A stretch of DNA of 64,000 nucleotides from Desulfovulcanus ferrireducens (GCF_018704065.1 NZ_JAGUQP010000009.1:1-64000); one strand, 5' to 3'. Counted from the first letter of the stretch, positions 27,079-36,680 are shown. Made by a program: numbers and translations. Notes: generated from the letters alone by a model not told the origin.

Positions 27079-27232
27079 GGGTGCATCCGCTAGTTGTTTT
27101 GATTACGTCATTCTGAGCAAAGCGAAGAATCTCGTTCGCTACTGTTAATAGAATCATCGGTGTTTCGCACCCTCAGAATGAGGAGAAGTGGAAAATATTT
27201 TTGAGCTAGAACAACTACCGGGTGCAGCACCC
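27079..27232 (+). mobile_element. GGGTGCATCC-family MITE, uninterrupted copy
   Basis: About 154 bp with related ends GGGTGCATCCGCTAGTTGTT and (read from the right) GGGTGCTGCACCCGGTAGTT. The core has ATTACGTCATTCTGAGCAAA GCGAAGAATCTCG, i.e. the ATTCTGAGC..GCGAAGAATCTCG repeat. It is the uninterrupted relative of the split element at 6117-6566 and preserves the empty insertion site TTACGTCA at 27103-27110. No target duplication is seen here. Confidence 0.72.
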
Positions 27233-27295
27233 ATTTCCAGAGGTAGTGGGCGAGCCCTATAACCACCTCATTTTTCTGAGAATGATGGATTCCAC

Positions 27296-27907
27296 CTATT
27301 TTCTGCCGATGGGCATAAGATATAAGGCGTGCTCATCCTTTGACATTTTCATTATGTCTTCCACCCTTTCATCATTAAAGGCTCCTACCACAGCAACACC
27401 AAGGTTTAATGCTTCCGCTTGCAGAAGCACATTTTGTGCAGCGTGACCTACTTCAATATGCACGTAGCGAATTCCCCTGCGTCCGTACTTTTGGGTCGTT
27501 CGATATTCTACAGCGGAAAAAACTAACAGTGCTGCATTATTTTTCACCCAACTCTGGTTGAGCGCGGCTGTTGAGAGCTCACGACGTATATCGCCTTCCA
27601 CAGTTTTTACAAGTTGATGTTCAAGGGGTATATATTTGTAAACGCCAGCGCTCAGATTTTCGACACTCCCTACCGCTATGTATACCTCAAGGGGATAAAG
27701 GGCTCCTGCAGAAGGTGCTGTCCTGAACCCGCCTGGGTCTGTTAATCCCTGTGCAGCCCACAACAGTTGCGATACTTCAGCGAGCGACAATGGCCCTTTT
27801 TTGAAGTTCCTTACAGAACGTCTCTGCTGCAAAGCATATTCAACAGAGAACCCGCCATTATAGAGAGGCCGAGGCAGTTTTGTTTTCTTCGTTGTTGTAT
27901 GGAACAT
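27296..27907 (-). CDS. SagB-type nitroreductase-family oxidoreductase
   Basis: A 203-residue FMN-dependent nitroreductase-fold protein. LQQRRSVRNFKKGPLSLAEVSQLLWAAQGLTDPGGFRTAPSAGALYPLEVYIAVG (about residues 27-81) matches SagB/ThcOx-like stand-alone proteins, with the SAGALYP motif; C-terminal HAAQNVLLQAEALNLGVAVVGAFND binds flavin. Not next to any peptide-modification genes, so probably a general oxidoreductase of the stress cluster rather than an azoline dehydrogenase. Confidence 0.87.
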   Translation of the reverse strand: MFHTTTKKTKLPRPLYNGGFSVEYALQQRRSVRNFKKGPLSLAEVSQLLWAAQGLTDPGGFRTAPSAGALYPLEVYIAVGSVENLSAGVYKYIPLEHQLVKTVEGDIRRELSTAALNQSWVKNNAALLVFSAVEYRTTQKYGRRGIRYVHIEVGHAAQNVLLQAEALNLGVAVVGAFNDERVEDIMKMSKDEHALYLMPIGRK

Positions 27908-27938
27908 GGTATTGTTTCCTCATTATCTCTATTTCGAC

Positions 27939-28499
27939 CTAGATTTGGTATCTGCCCATAACTCTCACTGTACTAGCCTGGGGGCCATGTTCGCCCTTTT
28001 CCTCATGAAACTGGACATTTGTACCGATTTTCAAGTCATTGAAGCTGTGGTTCAAGACGCTGTTCTCGTGGAAATAGATCTGTCTGCCGCCAGGTGTCGT
28101 AATCCATCCGTAACCTTCATCCAAGAATAGTTGTGAGATTTTTCCTTGAGGTACTACTTGGTGCGTTTTAAAATGTCCCTTGCGACGCCTGAAATAATCC
28201 CTTAGCTGGCGCTGCGCTGCGTTGAACGCATCGCGGACTGCCACATAGATATCCTCGTGGGCATGATGGAGATCAGGTCGCCGACTGACGACCAGTTCTC
28301 CATCCGGAACGGTGATGTAAATCCGTACATCGTAGAGATTGCCTTTGTTGTGGCGCTTATGCAAGGCTTCGACACTAACCCGACAGGTTATGATTTCCTT
28401 GAAAAGTTTGTCTAACTTTTCAACCTTCTCCCGGACATTTGCTTCGACTGCCAAGGACCTGTCCAAATTACGAAAACTGATCTGTAAGGGTGATTGCAT
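27939..28499 (-). CDS. Ribosome hibernation factor-like protein fused to a cold-shock domain
   Basis: A 186-residue fusion. The N-terminal part (about 1-105) is an HPF/RaiA-type domain (LQISFRNLDRSLAVEANVREKVEKLDKLF, later VRIYITVPDGELVVSRRP and YVAVRDAFNAAQRQL). The C-terminal part (about 117-186) is a cold-shock domain (GKISQLFLDEGYGWITTPGGRQIYFHENSV with the RNA-binding aromatic motifs). It probably binds the 30S decoding site under stress, with the CSD contacting RNA. Long HPFs usually carry a dimerisation tail instead, so this is the alternative architecture. Confidence 0.88.
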   Translation of the reverse strand: MQSPLQISFRNLDRSLAVEANVREKVEKLDKLFKEIITCRVSVEALHKRHNKGNLYDVRIYITVPDGELVVSRRPDLHHAHEDIYVAVRDAFNAAQRQLRDYFRRRKGHFKTHQVVPQGKISQLFLDEGYGWITTPGGRQIYFHENSVLNHSFNDLKIGTNVQFHEEKGEHGPQASTVRVMGRYQI

Positions 28500-28626
28500 A
28501 GTCTGCTCCCCTTTTTAAAAATACGCGATGAAGCGCTTTTGAATAATTTAAGGATGATAGTCTTTGCCTAACCGCCGCTACACGACTCTCCTTTTTCTTA
28601 GTGTTGTTTGAGAAGATTATTCTGAT

Positions 28627-28663
28627 GGCCGAACATTATTTTGGGCCTTGATAATGCTCGGCC
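28627..28663. terminator. Hairpin between BCAM0308-like and hibernation factor genes
   Basis: GGCCGAACATTAT pairs with ATAATGCTCGGCC (one mismatch) around TTTGGGCCTTG, and CCTTTTTT follows on the plus strand. In the reading direction of the flanking minus-strand genes there is no clean U-tract, so it may attenuate or be an RNA-processing site. Confidence 0.45.
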
Positions 28664-28710
28664 CTACCTTTTTTCGACTTAGCAATAAATTTTCAGAGGT
28701 CATCCGAGAC

Positions 28711-29190
28711 TTACCGCTGCCAATAGACCCTTATGCTTTTTTCTCCTTCTCCGTATTGAAACGAAAAATCTCCTTTGTAAGATCGAGACAATGCTTCCCC
28801 GATTCGTCGGGCAATATGAACCCCGGTTGTCGTTACCAATGTATGGTCATCTTCGTTTGTAATTAACATAATTCTTTCTAGGGGATGTTCGCCTTTCTCC
28901 ATTTCCTCTACGTTGCGAAGAAGGTTTAATATTTCGTCCCGGTGCCCTTCAAAAAATTCTCCTTTTATTTGGATGTAGCCAGCAGGGTAGTTGTCAGCAC
29001 AACGTCGACAGGCAGGACAAACCATTTTGCTTGTGTATTCTCCTGTTTTTTTCCATGTCCAGCGTCCATTTACAAAGAGGGCACCACATTCAGTGCATAG
29101 ACTAGGTTCCGGCCCGCGGTTTTCTTCGTAAACATCATGCCGGTGTTCTTTGATTAACTTGTCATTTCTTCCGTAACGGCCTTTATTCAT
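28711..29190 (-). CDS. BCAM0308-family protein
   Basis: A 159-residue protein of the BCAM0308 family. It opens MNKGRYGRNDKLIKEHRHDVYEE and has two Cys pairs, CTECGALFVNGRWTW (about residues 37-51) and CPACRRCAD (about 69-77), likely a zinc ribbon. The C-terminal half (about 85-155) is a mixed alpha/beta region. The family is often found in stress or DosR-like gene groups and next to hibernation factors, as here. Exact role unknown. First gene of the minus-strand stress cluster. Confidence 0.8.
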   Translation of the reverse strand: MNKGRYGRNDKLIKEHRHDVYEENRGPEPSLCTECGALFVNGRWTWKKTGEYTSKMVCPACRRCADNYPAGYIQIKGEFFEGHRDEILNLLRNVEEMEKGEHPLERIMLITNEDDHTLVTTTGVHIARRIGEALSRSYKGDFSFQYGEGEKSIRVYWQR

Positions 29191-29839
29191 GGTAGTTCCC
29201 CCCTTGGTTATTCGGGTTTATCTGCAGTTATATCGCCTGACTAGCAGTGATGATTAAGAGGTTATAAAATTCTAAGTTGGAATTGGAGTTAGATTTCAGC
29301 TGGCATCAAAGTAATTTTTCGAATTGCAATTAGACGACAGTTAAATAGAGTAGGGGGTGATTTCTGGTCATTTCAAAAAGTTTGCTGGTCATTTAGTGCC
29401 GTGCCTCAGGTGATAAAGGTTAGGTGGTTCGTTTTTTTACGGGAAAGGGCCTTTTTTTTGTTTAAGCCAGGTCTGTCTGTTCGCGGGATTTTGTGTCTGT
29501 CTTGCTGAATGAAACGTTATTGCAAGGTCGTTCTATTAAGATAAAGTGCTGCGCAATCCATTGATATCCTTGTCAAACGAAAGAAATACAGATTTTCGAA
29601 CTTAGAAAGGGTAATCAATTAAACTTCAGTTTTTGTCGTCGTTTGAGCCTGTATTTTATATATTAAGATAACACCGAATTAAGCTTATGTGAAGGATATA
29701 GAGGATTTTATTTTCTCTTACGGTAAAAAAAATTAGTTCAAGTGGGTGAACAGTGGAGGTTTTTCAGAAATTATGCGTTGGAGAGTAGTGATTGGAACCA
29801 GGTGGATAATGTTTCGGGGAAGAATTTTTACAGCTTAAA
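29191..29839. other. Intergenic region upstream of the stress cluster
   Basis: About 650 bp without any convincing gene. It must contain the promoter of the minus-strand cluster. AT-rich; no clear palindromic operator or sigma-54 site was found by eye. It ends at fold-back repeat copy D. Confidence 0.45.
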
Positions 29840-30155
29840 GAGCCTGTGGCCAAACCCTAATTTAAGCGGTGGTTGAAGGTCTTGCTTTCTGAAATGCATT
29901 ACAAACGGCCTGGGTAACCCATCTTGGCGAAGCTTGCGAAAAAACAGAGCATCGGGAGAAATGGGCTAAACATTTTGCGACATTGCCCATAACTTTCGAT
30001 AATAAAAAGAATATTTGTTTACCCAAAGTATCCCATTATGCTCTGTCCGCAAGCAAGTTTTGAGAACAGGTCCAAGTCTTTGTACCAGCATGAAAGAAAC
30101 CAAGACTGAAATAAAACTTGGAAATTAAGTTGATAAAAAGTTCGGCCACAGGCTC
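29840..30155 (-). mobile_element. Fold-back MITE-like repeat, copy D
   Basis: A 316 bp element bounded by perfect 12 bp inverted ends GAGCCTGTGGCC / GGCCACAGGCTC. Inside it shares the fold-back arms of copies A-C; the inner stem is ACAGAGCAT (29944-29952) / ATGCTCTGT (30038-30046). It is oriented opposite to copy C. No clear target duplication (TAAA on both sides at most). Confidence 0.8.
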
Positions 30156-30182
30156 TAAAGTTTGGGTTTGCATCAAGGCTAA

Positions 30183-30252
30183 CGCTTCTCGCAATGACTT
30201 GGCATTCATCCTGTCATTGCGAGGGCAGCGGAGCTGCCCGTAGCAATCTCAC
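30183..30252 (-). repeat. GATTGCCACGGGCAGC-type palindromic repeat, copy 2
   Basis: Inverted relative of 25418-25508: CTGTCATTGCGAGGGCAGCG and GAGCTGCCCGTAGCAATCTC are visible. It lies next to copy D, between it and the RND pump gene. Confidence 0.72.
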
Positions 30253-30346
30253 TCATTGGCGAAAAATCTACTTTTATTTCATTATGCTTAATGGAAGAGT
30301 TAATTAAATAGTCTTTAATTCAGGCAGGCAAGCTTGATGTTAAAGT

Positions 30347-33300
30347 TTAGTCATTGCCATGAGAGCTGTGAGTACCTCTTATAAGATGAAATTTTCGTAG
30401 CACCTTCTCCCTCAATCCATCCAAGAGGCTATAGAGAATCGGAATATAGACCAGAGTGAGGATGGTGGAGCTTACGAGTCCGCCAATGGCCACTACGGCC
30501 AGCGGGGAAAGGCGTTCAAGTCCAAGGGCCTGCTCTAACGCCACAGGCAGCATACCGACCACGGTGCAGGCAACAGTCATGAGGATGGGACGAGTACGCA
30601 TGCGAACGGATTGTTCGATGGCCTCAAGCAGAGCCATGCCTTTTGCCCTGGCCTTTTCGATGAAGTCGATCAAGAGTATGGAATTGTTCACCACGATTCC
30701 AGCAAGCAAAATCATACCCATGGAGGCAGGCATGCACATGTGACGGCCGGTCAGGAGGAGGCCCCACGCGGCCCCGATTAAAGCCAGGGGAATAGCGCCC
30801 ATGATTACAATAGGATTGGTCCACGAACGGAAGGCCGTGGCCAGGGAGAAAAAGAGGAGGATGACTGCTACGCTTAAGGCCTTGGCAAGCCGCTGGCCCG
30901 ATTCTCCCATCTTTTTTATTTCGCCTTCTTGACTTAGACGGTAGCCAGGAGGGAGTGGCAGCCCTTGCAGGGTCTTGGAAACCTGAGCCTGGATGTGACT
31001 GATTGCTGCTTCGCTCCGATAACCGTAGATGTTCACAGTTGGTTCAAGGTTCTGGCGTGTAAACTTCGTTCTTGTCTTGGTACGGGCAAGCGTGGCGATT
31101 TGGGAAAGGGGGATGGGCCCGGTCTTGGTTGTGATTTGTATAGATTTTATGTCCATCAGGCTGTCCCGTCTATGCGGGGCGTAGCGGATCCGAATCTGAT
31201 AGCCGTCTTCGCCAGGAACGCGTAGAATCGAGGCCGGGCCGCCGTTCACAGCCGTTGCTATCTGGCGGCTGATCTCCACGGGATCCAGGCCATAGCGAAT
31301 GGCCTGGGCTTCATCAACCTTGAGGACGACCTCTGTCCTGTCTCCTGTCCAGGAGCGGGTAACCGTGGTCAGGCCCCGGACTTTTCGCAGACGACGGACT
31401 ACCTCATCTGCAAGGCTATCCAGGATTTTCGGGTCTGGCCCTGACAGCATAACATCCACCGGAGCTGCTATTGACGACAGGGGTGTCGCGCCGAAGTCGT
31501 AGACGTCAATGGACTTGAGCCCTGGAATGGTGGCTGCCTTTAGACGTACTTTCTCCTCCAACTCCCAAATGGTTTCCTTACGGTGAAACCGGTCCACGAA
31601 ATGGGCAGTAATCTGGCCCTGTTGCGGGATGCGGCCGGTACCAAAGCTGACAACGCCGGGTTCGGAGCCCACGGCAACCGAGATGAGCTGCACCTCTGGC
31701 ATCTCCATCAGGATGGCTTCCAACCGTTTTGCTATGGACTCTGTAGCTGAGAGCGAAGCGTCGGACTCGGCTTCAAAGTTGATCTTGATGATCCCGGTAT
31801 CCATGGGGGGCATGAGATCCCGGCCTGCCAGTGGAAGTTGCCTGATGCTGAGGATCAAGAGGATCACACCGCCAAGGAGAAAGACGGCGCGGTGCCTGAG
31901 CCCCACATGGACGAGCTTGGCAAAAAAGTCTTTCATGGGCTCTATAGTATAGCGGTCCACCAGGGTCGCCAGGCGTTCGAGAGGATTTCGTTTTGAAGAC
32001 CGGCCAACTACATATGGGGCCAGGAGCGGGATAATGGTCACGGATACGAGAAAGGAGGCCGCGAGGGTAAGGGACAAGACAGTAGTGAGCGGCCGAAGTA
32101 TCTTCTCTACGTAGCCTCCGATGAACATAATGGGCACAAGCACGATCACGGTGGTAAAGGTGCCAGCCCAGTCCGCAAGGACGATCTCGTTCAGGCCATC
32201 CACTACGGCTTGGCGGATGGGTTTGCCCAGGGTAGTTGCGTGTCGTTCGATGTTTTCGATGACCACGATGCTGTCATCCACCAGGAGACCTACTGAGAGA
32301 ATGATTGCGGTAAGGGTGACGATGTTCAATTCGTAACCCAAGAGATACATGCCGGCAAAAGCCATGCAGCAGGCGAGGGGAATAGATATGGCCGACAGAA
32401 GCGAGAGTCTTAGACTGGCCAGCACCAGGAAAATTACCCCTACGGTCATGATCACAGAGTCGCGCAGGGCATCGACCATATTGTCGATGCTGGTACCTAT
32501 GAGTTCCTTCTGGGTGTCAGCGATCTCGAATGCAATTTCAGGGTACTTGGCCTCGATTTCTGGCAGGGCCTTTTCCACAGCAGCAATAGTGGTGGTGACA
32601 TGTCCGGTTTCCGATCTCAATAGGTTTACGCCAATGGCAGGATGACCGTTTCCGCGAAAGAGAGATTGTCGTTCCCGGTAATGGGTGCGGACCCGGGCCA
32701 CGTCCTTGAGGGAGATCTCGCCTTGGGCACTGCTTGCGATCACGATCTCTTCAATCTCGGCCCTGGTCAGCTTTTCCCCTGAGGTTTTCAGTCGGAACTG
32801 CTGGTGATCCTGGAGGATCAACCCGGCAGGGAGGTTGATGTTTTGTGACCGAATGGCCATTATGACCTGTTCCAGGGAAAGACCATGGGCATGGAGACGG
32901 CGAGCATCGATCTCCACCAAAAGTTCTGGAGAATATCCTCCAAAGACTTCTACATCTCCCACTTCCGGGATTCGAAGAAAGTCCTCACGCAGTTCATTGT
33001 CTGCAAGCTGGCGGACCTTTGACAAGTCCAGGTGCGTGCCTGGCTTGGGGCTCAGGGCCAGGGTAAAGACCGGCACTGTGGCGTCACTCACCTTAAAGAT
33101 TTGGGGGGGTAAGATGTCCGGGGGAAGACTTGCCTCGATGCGTTTTATTGCATTGGCTACATCTGTTGCTGCAGCGTCCAGGCCTTTTTCGTACTCAAAT
33201 TCCACCGCAACCGCGACCATCTCGTCCTGGCTCACCGAACGGACTTTACGGACGAGGCTGATAGAGGCGAGTACCTTTTCCAAAGGACGCGTGACTTTGT

Positions 33301-33490
33301 CCTCCATATCCCCTGCCGCTGCACCCGGCTGTGAGATAAGCACCACCACAGACGGGTAATTGGCGTCTGGAAAGAGGTTCAGGGGCATGTATTTAAAGCC
33401 TATCAACCCCAGGACCGCTGTAATCAAGACAAGGGACGCAACAAGGTGGGATCGTGAAAGGACAAACTCCGCAAAATTTTTGTGTTTCAT
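30347..33490 (-). CDS. RND efflux pump inner-membrane subunit (AcrB/CzcA-like)
   Basis: A 1047-residue RND transporter with the two-fold layout: TM1 near residue 15, large periplasmic loop, TM block about 335-550, second loop, TM block about 865-1030. The proton-relay acids appear in ILSVGLLVDDSIVVIENIERH (TM4, about residues 397-417) and the GQITAHFVDR region is in the second loop. It exports drugs, solvents or bile-like amphiphiles, working with the adjacent adaptor and TolC-like channel. Substrate is not predictable. Lacks the metal-binding Met clusters of CusA as far as I can see. Confidence 0.92.
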   Translation of the reverse strand: MKHKNFAEFVLSRSHLVASLVLITAVLGLIGFKYMPLNLFPDANYPSVVVLISQPGAAAGDMEDKVTRPLEKVLASISLVRKVRSVSQDEMVAVAVEFEYEKGLDAAATDVANAIKRIEASLPPDILPPQIFKVSDATVPVFTLALSPKPGTHLDLSKVRQLADNELREDFLRIPEVGDVEVFGGYSPELLVEIDARRLHAHGLSLEQVIMAIRSQNINLPAGLILQDHQQFRLKTSGEKLTRAEIEEIVIASSAQGEISLKDVARVRTHYRERQSLFRGNGHPAIGVNLLRSETGHVTTTIAAVEKALPEIEAKYPEIAFEIADTQKELIGTSIDNMVDALRDSVIMTVGVIFLVLASLRLSLLSAISIPLACCMAFAGMYLLGYELNIVTLTAIILSVGLLVDDSIVVIENIERHATTLGKPIRQAVVDGLNEIVLADWAGTFTTVIVLVPIMFIGGYVEKILRPLTTVLSLTLAASFLVSVTIIPLLAPYVVGRSSKRNPLERLATLVDRYTIEPMKDFFAKLVHVGLRHRAVFLLGGVILLILSIRQLPLAGRDLMPPMDTGIIKINFEAESDASLSATESIAKRLEAILMEMPEVQLISVAVGSEPGVVSFGTGRIPQQGQITAHFVDRFHRKETIWELEEKVRLKAATIPGLKSIDVYDFGATPLSSIAAPVDVMLSGPDPKILDSLADEVVRRLRKVRGLTTVTRSWTGDRTEVVLKVDEAQAIRYGLDPVEISRQIATAVNGGPASILRVPGEDGYQIRIRYAPHRRDSLMDIKSIQITTKTGPIPLSQIATLARTKTRTKFTRQNLEPTVNIYGYRSEAAISHIQAQVSKTLQGLPLPPGYRLSQEGEIKKMGESGQRLAKALSVAVILLFFSLATAFRSWTNPIVIMGAIPLALIGAAWGLLLTGRHMCMPASMGMILLAGIVVNNSILLIDFIEKARAKGMALLEAIEQSVRMRTRPILMTVACTVVGMLPVALEQALGLERLSPLAVVAIGGLVSSTILTLVYIPILYSLLDGLREKVLRKFHLIRGTHSSHGND

Positions 33491-33498
33491 TGCTTACC

Positions 33499-34614
33499 TT
33501 ACCTCGCTACTGGGTGCACTTTTTGGCCTGGGTGAAGCCGCAGCAAACCGCTTTCTCCGGCCACCACAACGCGAGCGTCTGCTGGAATGTCTCCATCTAC
33601 ACAGGCCTTCTCCGGACCTCTGGCAAGCACGGTAACAGGAAGTACGCGAATGGTATTTTCTGCGCTTACCAAAAAGAGATACGATGCATCGGTCGTTTCA
33701 AGCAGAGCCCGGGTCGGGACGATCCAGCCGTGTACTTTGCTGGTAATGAGTTCAACCTCTACTGTTGAGCCTGTGGACAGGGAAAAAGGGCGCTTTTTAA
33801 GGTCGATCTCTACTGTGGGTAAAACAGCAGATTTACCTTCCTCGGATTGAATGGCAGGGTGCAGGCGACTGATAGCCGCTTTTATAGGGGTGTTCTCTGT
33901 TGGGCCGAAGATGAGGGCCTCTCCACCTACACGGAGCTTTGGGAAAACATCCTGGGAGACCTTGACCTCGACAGTATATCCGGCTTCCGGGGCCTCCATT
34001 GAGAGGATGGGTTTGCCAGGAAGTGCAAGGTCTCCGGGTTCTTGGAGCCGGGCCGTTATCATTCCGTCAAATGGTGCGGTGAGACGGGTATATGAGAGTT
34101 CAATTCTGGCGGTGTCCAGTGCCCTTTCAAGGTTGATGACCCTGGCCCTGGCAGCGATTTTTGCATCTTTTGACCGGTCAAGAGCTTCCTGGCTTAGAGC
34201 CTTGGCCTCAAAAAGTTGTTTATCTCTGGCATAGACGTTCGTCTGGGTGACTAGAGCGGCCCTGGCAGCCTCTAGTTCTGCTTCAAGTCCGACAATCCTG
34301 TTTCTTTGGGATCGATCGTCCAATAGAGCCAGGAGATCTCCTTTCTGGACCTTGTCTCCTTCCCGACCGCGGACTTCCACCAGGTGACCGGTGACCCGTG
34401 GGGCGATGTTAGCAGAGAGCTTGGATTCGATAGTTCCAAGGTAGCGTTCCTTGACAGCGAGGCTACCCTGATAGACCGGTGCTACCTCTACTGCCAGCAG
34501 GGGTTGCTGTGGCAAGGGGAGCTGGGACAGCTGAGCCTTGCGATGTTTGACAAGCAAAATGGCTCCCGCAATCAATGTCAGGGTCACGAGTATGGCCAGG
34601 GTTTTTTTTATCAT
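33499..34614 (-). CDS. RND efflux periplasmic adaptor (membrane fusion protein)
   Basis: About 371 residues from the ATG at 34614 (MIKKTLAILVTLTLIAGAILL), which has GGAGAG seven bases upstream; a longer reading frame upstream overlaps the tolC-like gene and is rejected. One N-terminal membrane/signal segment, lipoyl halves (ITAPFDG-like TRLTAPFDGMITARLQEPGD), a helical hairpin (about 75-135) and a C-terminal beta-barrel. It bridges the RND pump and outer-membrane channel. Its start abuts the tolC-like stop, and it ends 8 bp before the pump gene. Confidence 0.9.
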   Translation of the reverse strand: MIKKTLAILVTLTLIAGAILLVKHRKAQLSQLPLPQQPLLAVEVAPVYQGSLAVKERYLGTIESKLSANIAPRVTGHLVEVRGREGDKVQKGDLLALLDDRSQRNRIVGLEAELEAARAALVTQTNVYARDKQLFEAKALSQEALDRSKDAKIAARARVINLERALDTARIELSYTRLTAPFDGMITARLQEPGDLALPGKPILSMEAPEAGYTVEVKVSQDVFPKLRVGGEALIFGPTENTPIKAAISRLHPAIQSEEGKSAVLPTVEIDLKKRPFSLSTGSTVEVELITSKVHGWIVPTRALLETTDASYLFLVSAENTIRVLPVTVLARGPEKACVDGDIPADARVVVAGESGLLRLHPGQKVHPVAR

Positions 34615-34615
34615 A

Positions 34616-36019
34616 TTATCTCTCCAAAACTTTTTTGTGTAGATTCTTTCGCCAACGAGAGTAAGACGCGTTGATTTTTCCAGTAGCCAGGCGATATGAT
34701 ACCGCGGCTGCCTGATGGTCATAAATGGCAGCCAGCTCGCTGGTCTGGGCATTGAGCCATGCTGCCTGGGCAAGAAGAACGTCGGTAACTGTGCCGGCTC
34801 CGGTTTTGTAGCGAAGTTCCTCTATACGATAGCTCTCCGCTGCGGTTTTTTTGGCTGTCCGGGCAAGTATAAGCCGGTGTTCAGCTTCTTTGAGGGAGGA
34901 AACAGCCTGGAGGACCTCAGCCTGGGCCCTGAGACGAGTTGCACGCAAATTTTCCCGGGCAGCCATAAGCCGGTGTTTGGCTTCACGAACCTGGCTGGAT
35001 ATCGTTCCGCCACTAAAAAGGTTGAGCGTCAATGACACCCCGGCAGACCATACCTCTTCGTTTCCCTCCAGACCACTTCCGGCCCTCCGGCCATAGTCTC
35101 CTACAAGGTCTAAAGAAGGAAGATGCGCTCCCCGGGCGATCTTAACAGCGGCTTCTGCCTTGCGAACCTCATTTCTGGCCCTGCGAACATCCGGCCGATC
35201 CTCTATCATCCGGGCCACGTCTTCGCCTGAAAGGTCTATTTGTGCAGGGGTCAAAGTCCCCTGTGCGTCAGGTTCTCGCCTGGGCTCCCAGCCAAGGAGC
35301 ATGGCCAGAGATTGCCTGGTTCGACGCTCCGCTTCCCGGGTCTTTATCAATGCCTGTTCCTGGGTGGCCACTTGCGTGTCTAGCTGCATGAGGTCCACTG
35401 GGGCTATCCTGCCTACCTTGAGCTTTAAAGCAGCATCATCCCGGGCTTTGCGAAGGGCAGCCAGGGTCTCTTGCTGTGCGTGGCGGAGAGCTTTTAAGTA
35501 AAGTATCAAGTTGAAAACATTTGTGACATTGGACACCAAGTCTTGCGCTTTAAACTCAAAATTGGTTTTGGCAATGGCTTTCTCTATGTCGGCAATAGCG
35601 GTCAGGCCCCTGAGACGGCCTCCATGGTAGATGGGAATCTTAAGGTTGATGCCCGTCCTGTACTGATCCCGGCTAAAAACCGGAGTTTTTATGGGGGCCA
35701 CTGCTGCCGGGTCACTTAGTCGCTGATACCCGGCATAGGCGTCTAATTGTGGCCAAAGGCGACCGGTCGCGCTCCTGGTGGCCGCGCTCGCAGCAGACAT
35801 TTCGTATCTGCTAGCGCCTAGCACAGGGCTTTGGGACAAGGCCGTGGCAATGGCTTGCTCCAGCGTCAGGACAGTTTTGGCCTGTGCAATAGGGGCGCAG
35901 GCCAGCCAACACCCTAATAACACAAGTGACAAAGCTCGAAAAAACAGACGTCTGGTCTTCATATGATGAGGGACAAGTGTTCTATTAGTAAGTGTTAACT
36001 GACAAACATTTGTGACCAT
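34616..36019 (-). CDS. TolC-family outer-membrane efflux channel
   Basis: A 467-residue TolC-like protein. A CGGAG site precedes the ATG at 36019; a second possible start at residue 20 (MKTRRLFFRALS) begins the signal peptide more normally (RLFFRALSLVLLGCWLACAPIAQAK, cut after about residue 46). It has the two repeats of helical hairpins, each with the ALA-rich heptad pattern (about 60-250 and 270-455). It forms the outer-membrane exit duct of the RND pump. First structural gene after the TetR regulator. Confidence 0.9.
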   Translation of the reverse strand: MVTNVCQLTLTNRTLVPHHMKTRRLFFRALSLVLLGCWLACAPIAQAKTVLTLEQAIATALSQSPVLGASRYEMSAASAATRSATGRLWPQLDAYAGYQRLSDPAAVAPIKTPVFSRDQYRTGINLKIPIYHGGRLRGLTAIADIEKAIAKTNFEFKAQDLVSNVTNVFNLILYLKALRHAQQETLAALRKARDDAALKLKVGRIAPVDLMQLDTQVATQEQALIKTREAERRTRQSLAMLLGWEPRREPDAQGTLTPAQIDLSGEDVARMIEDRPDVRRARNEVRKAEAAVKIARGAHLPSLDLVGDYGRRAGSGLEGNEEVWSAGVSLTLNLFSGGTISSQVREAKHRLMAARENLRATRLRAQAEVLQAVSSLKEAEHRLILARTAKKTAAESYRIEELRYKTGAGTVTDVLLAQAAWLNAQTSELAAIYDHQAAAVSYRLATGKINASYSRWRKNLHKKVLER

Positions 36020-36065
36020 AAAAAACTCCGGAATAATGTTTTAAAAAACATTTACTCATCATCCC

Positions 36066-36680
36066 TCAGGTATTTTTAGGGGGAAGGACTCCGCGCAAAA
36101 AGCAGCGGCTTATAGCCTCTGCAGCTTCTGACGGCTCAAAGGCCTCCGGACCTCCTGTGGTGAGGAAGTGTCGAGTAAGGGCGCCTTGAATCATCCCGAT
36201 GAGGCATGTGGCGCAAATATCTGTGTCCAAGTCTTTGCAGAAGTGGCCGCTGGCCATGCCTGCCTGAAGAAGTGTTTCCACAAGGGTCTTGTAGGCAGTG
36301 AAGATCGAGAGCATGGCCTTTCGCAGCTCGTCATCGTGGTGATAAATAGACTCTGCCAACAAGATGAGATTAACCCCCCGGTGGGTCAAAAAGTAGCGGA
36401 GGGACTCACGTATAAAGACACGGACTCTGTCTACAGGCGACATTTCGCTGCCTAGAATCGGTGCCAATTTTGCCAGCAAACCCTCCCGGACATACGCATA
36501 GAGCTCTACGAGCAGGTGATGTTTGCTATCGAAATGTCTGTAGATGGCAGCTTCGGTTACACCTAGTCTTTGCCCAACCCGTTTCATGGTGAGCGCTCTG
36601 CTTCCCTCGCGGGCAAGAATTTCAAGGGCAGTGGCCAGCACCTCTCGTTGGCGATGAGTCCATGTTGTTGTGGTTAACAT
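36066..36680 (-). CDS. TetR/AcrR-family regulator of the efflux operon
   Basis: A 204-residue TetR-type repressor. The helix-turn-helix is in LTMKRVGQRLGVTEAAIYRHFDSKHHLLVELY (about residues 24-55). The C-terminal ligand pocket ends with the typical TetR helices. It is the first gene of the tetR-tolC-adaptor-pump run (46 bp to the next start), so likely represses the whole operon and releases on ligand binding. Confidence 0.92.
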   Translation of the reverse strand: MLTTTTWTHRQREVLATALEILAREGSRALTMKRVGQRLGVTEAAIYRHFDSKHHLLVELYAYVREGLLAKLAPILGSEMSPVDRVRVFIRESLRYFLTHRGVNLILLAESIYHHDDELRKAMLSIFTAYKTLVETLLQAGMASGHFCKDLDTDICATCLIGMIQGALTRHFLTTGGPEAFEPSEAAEAISRCFLRGVLPPKNT

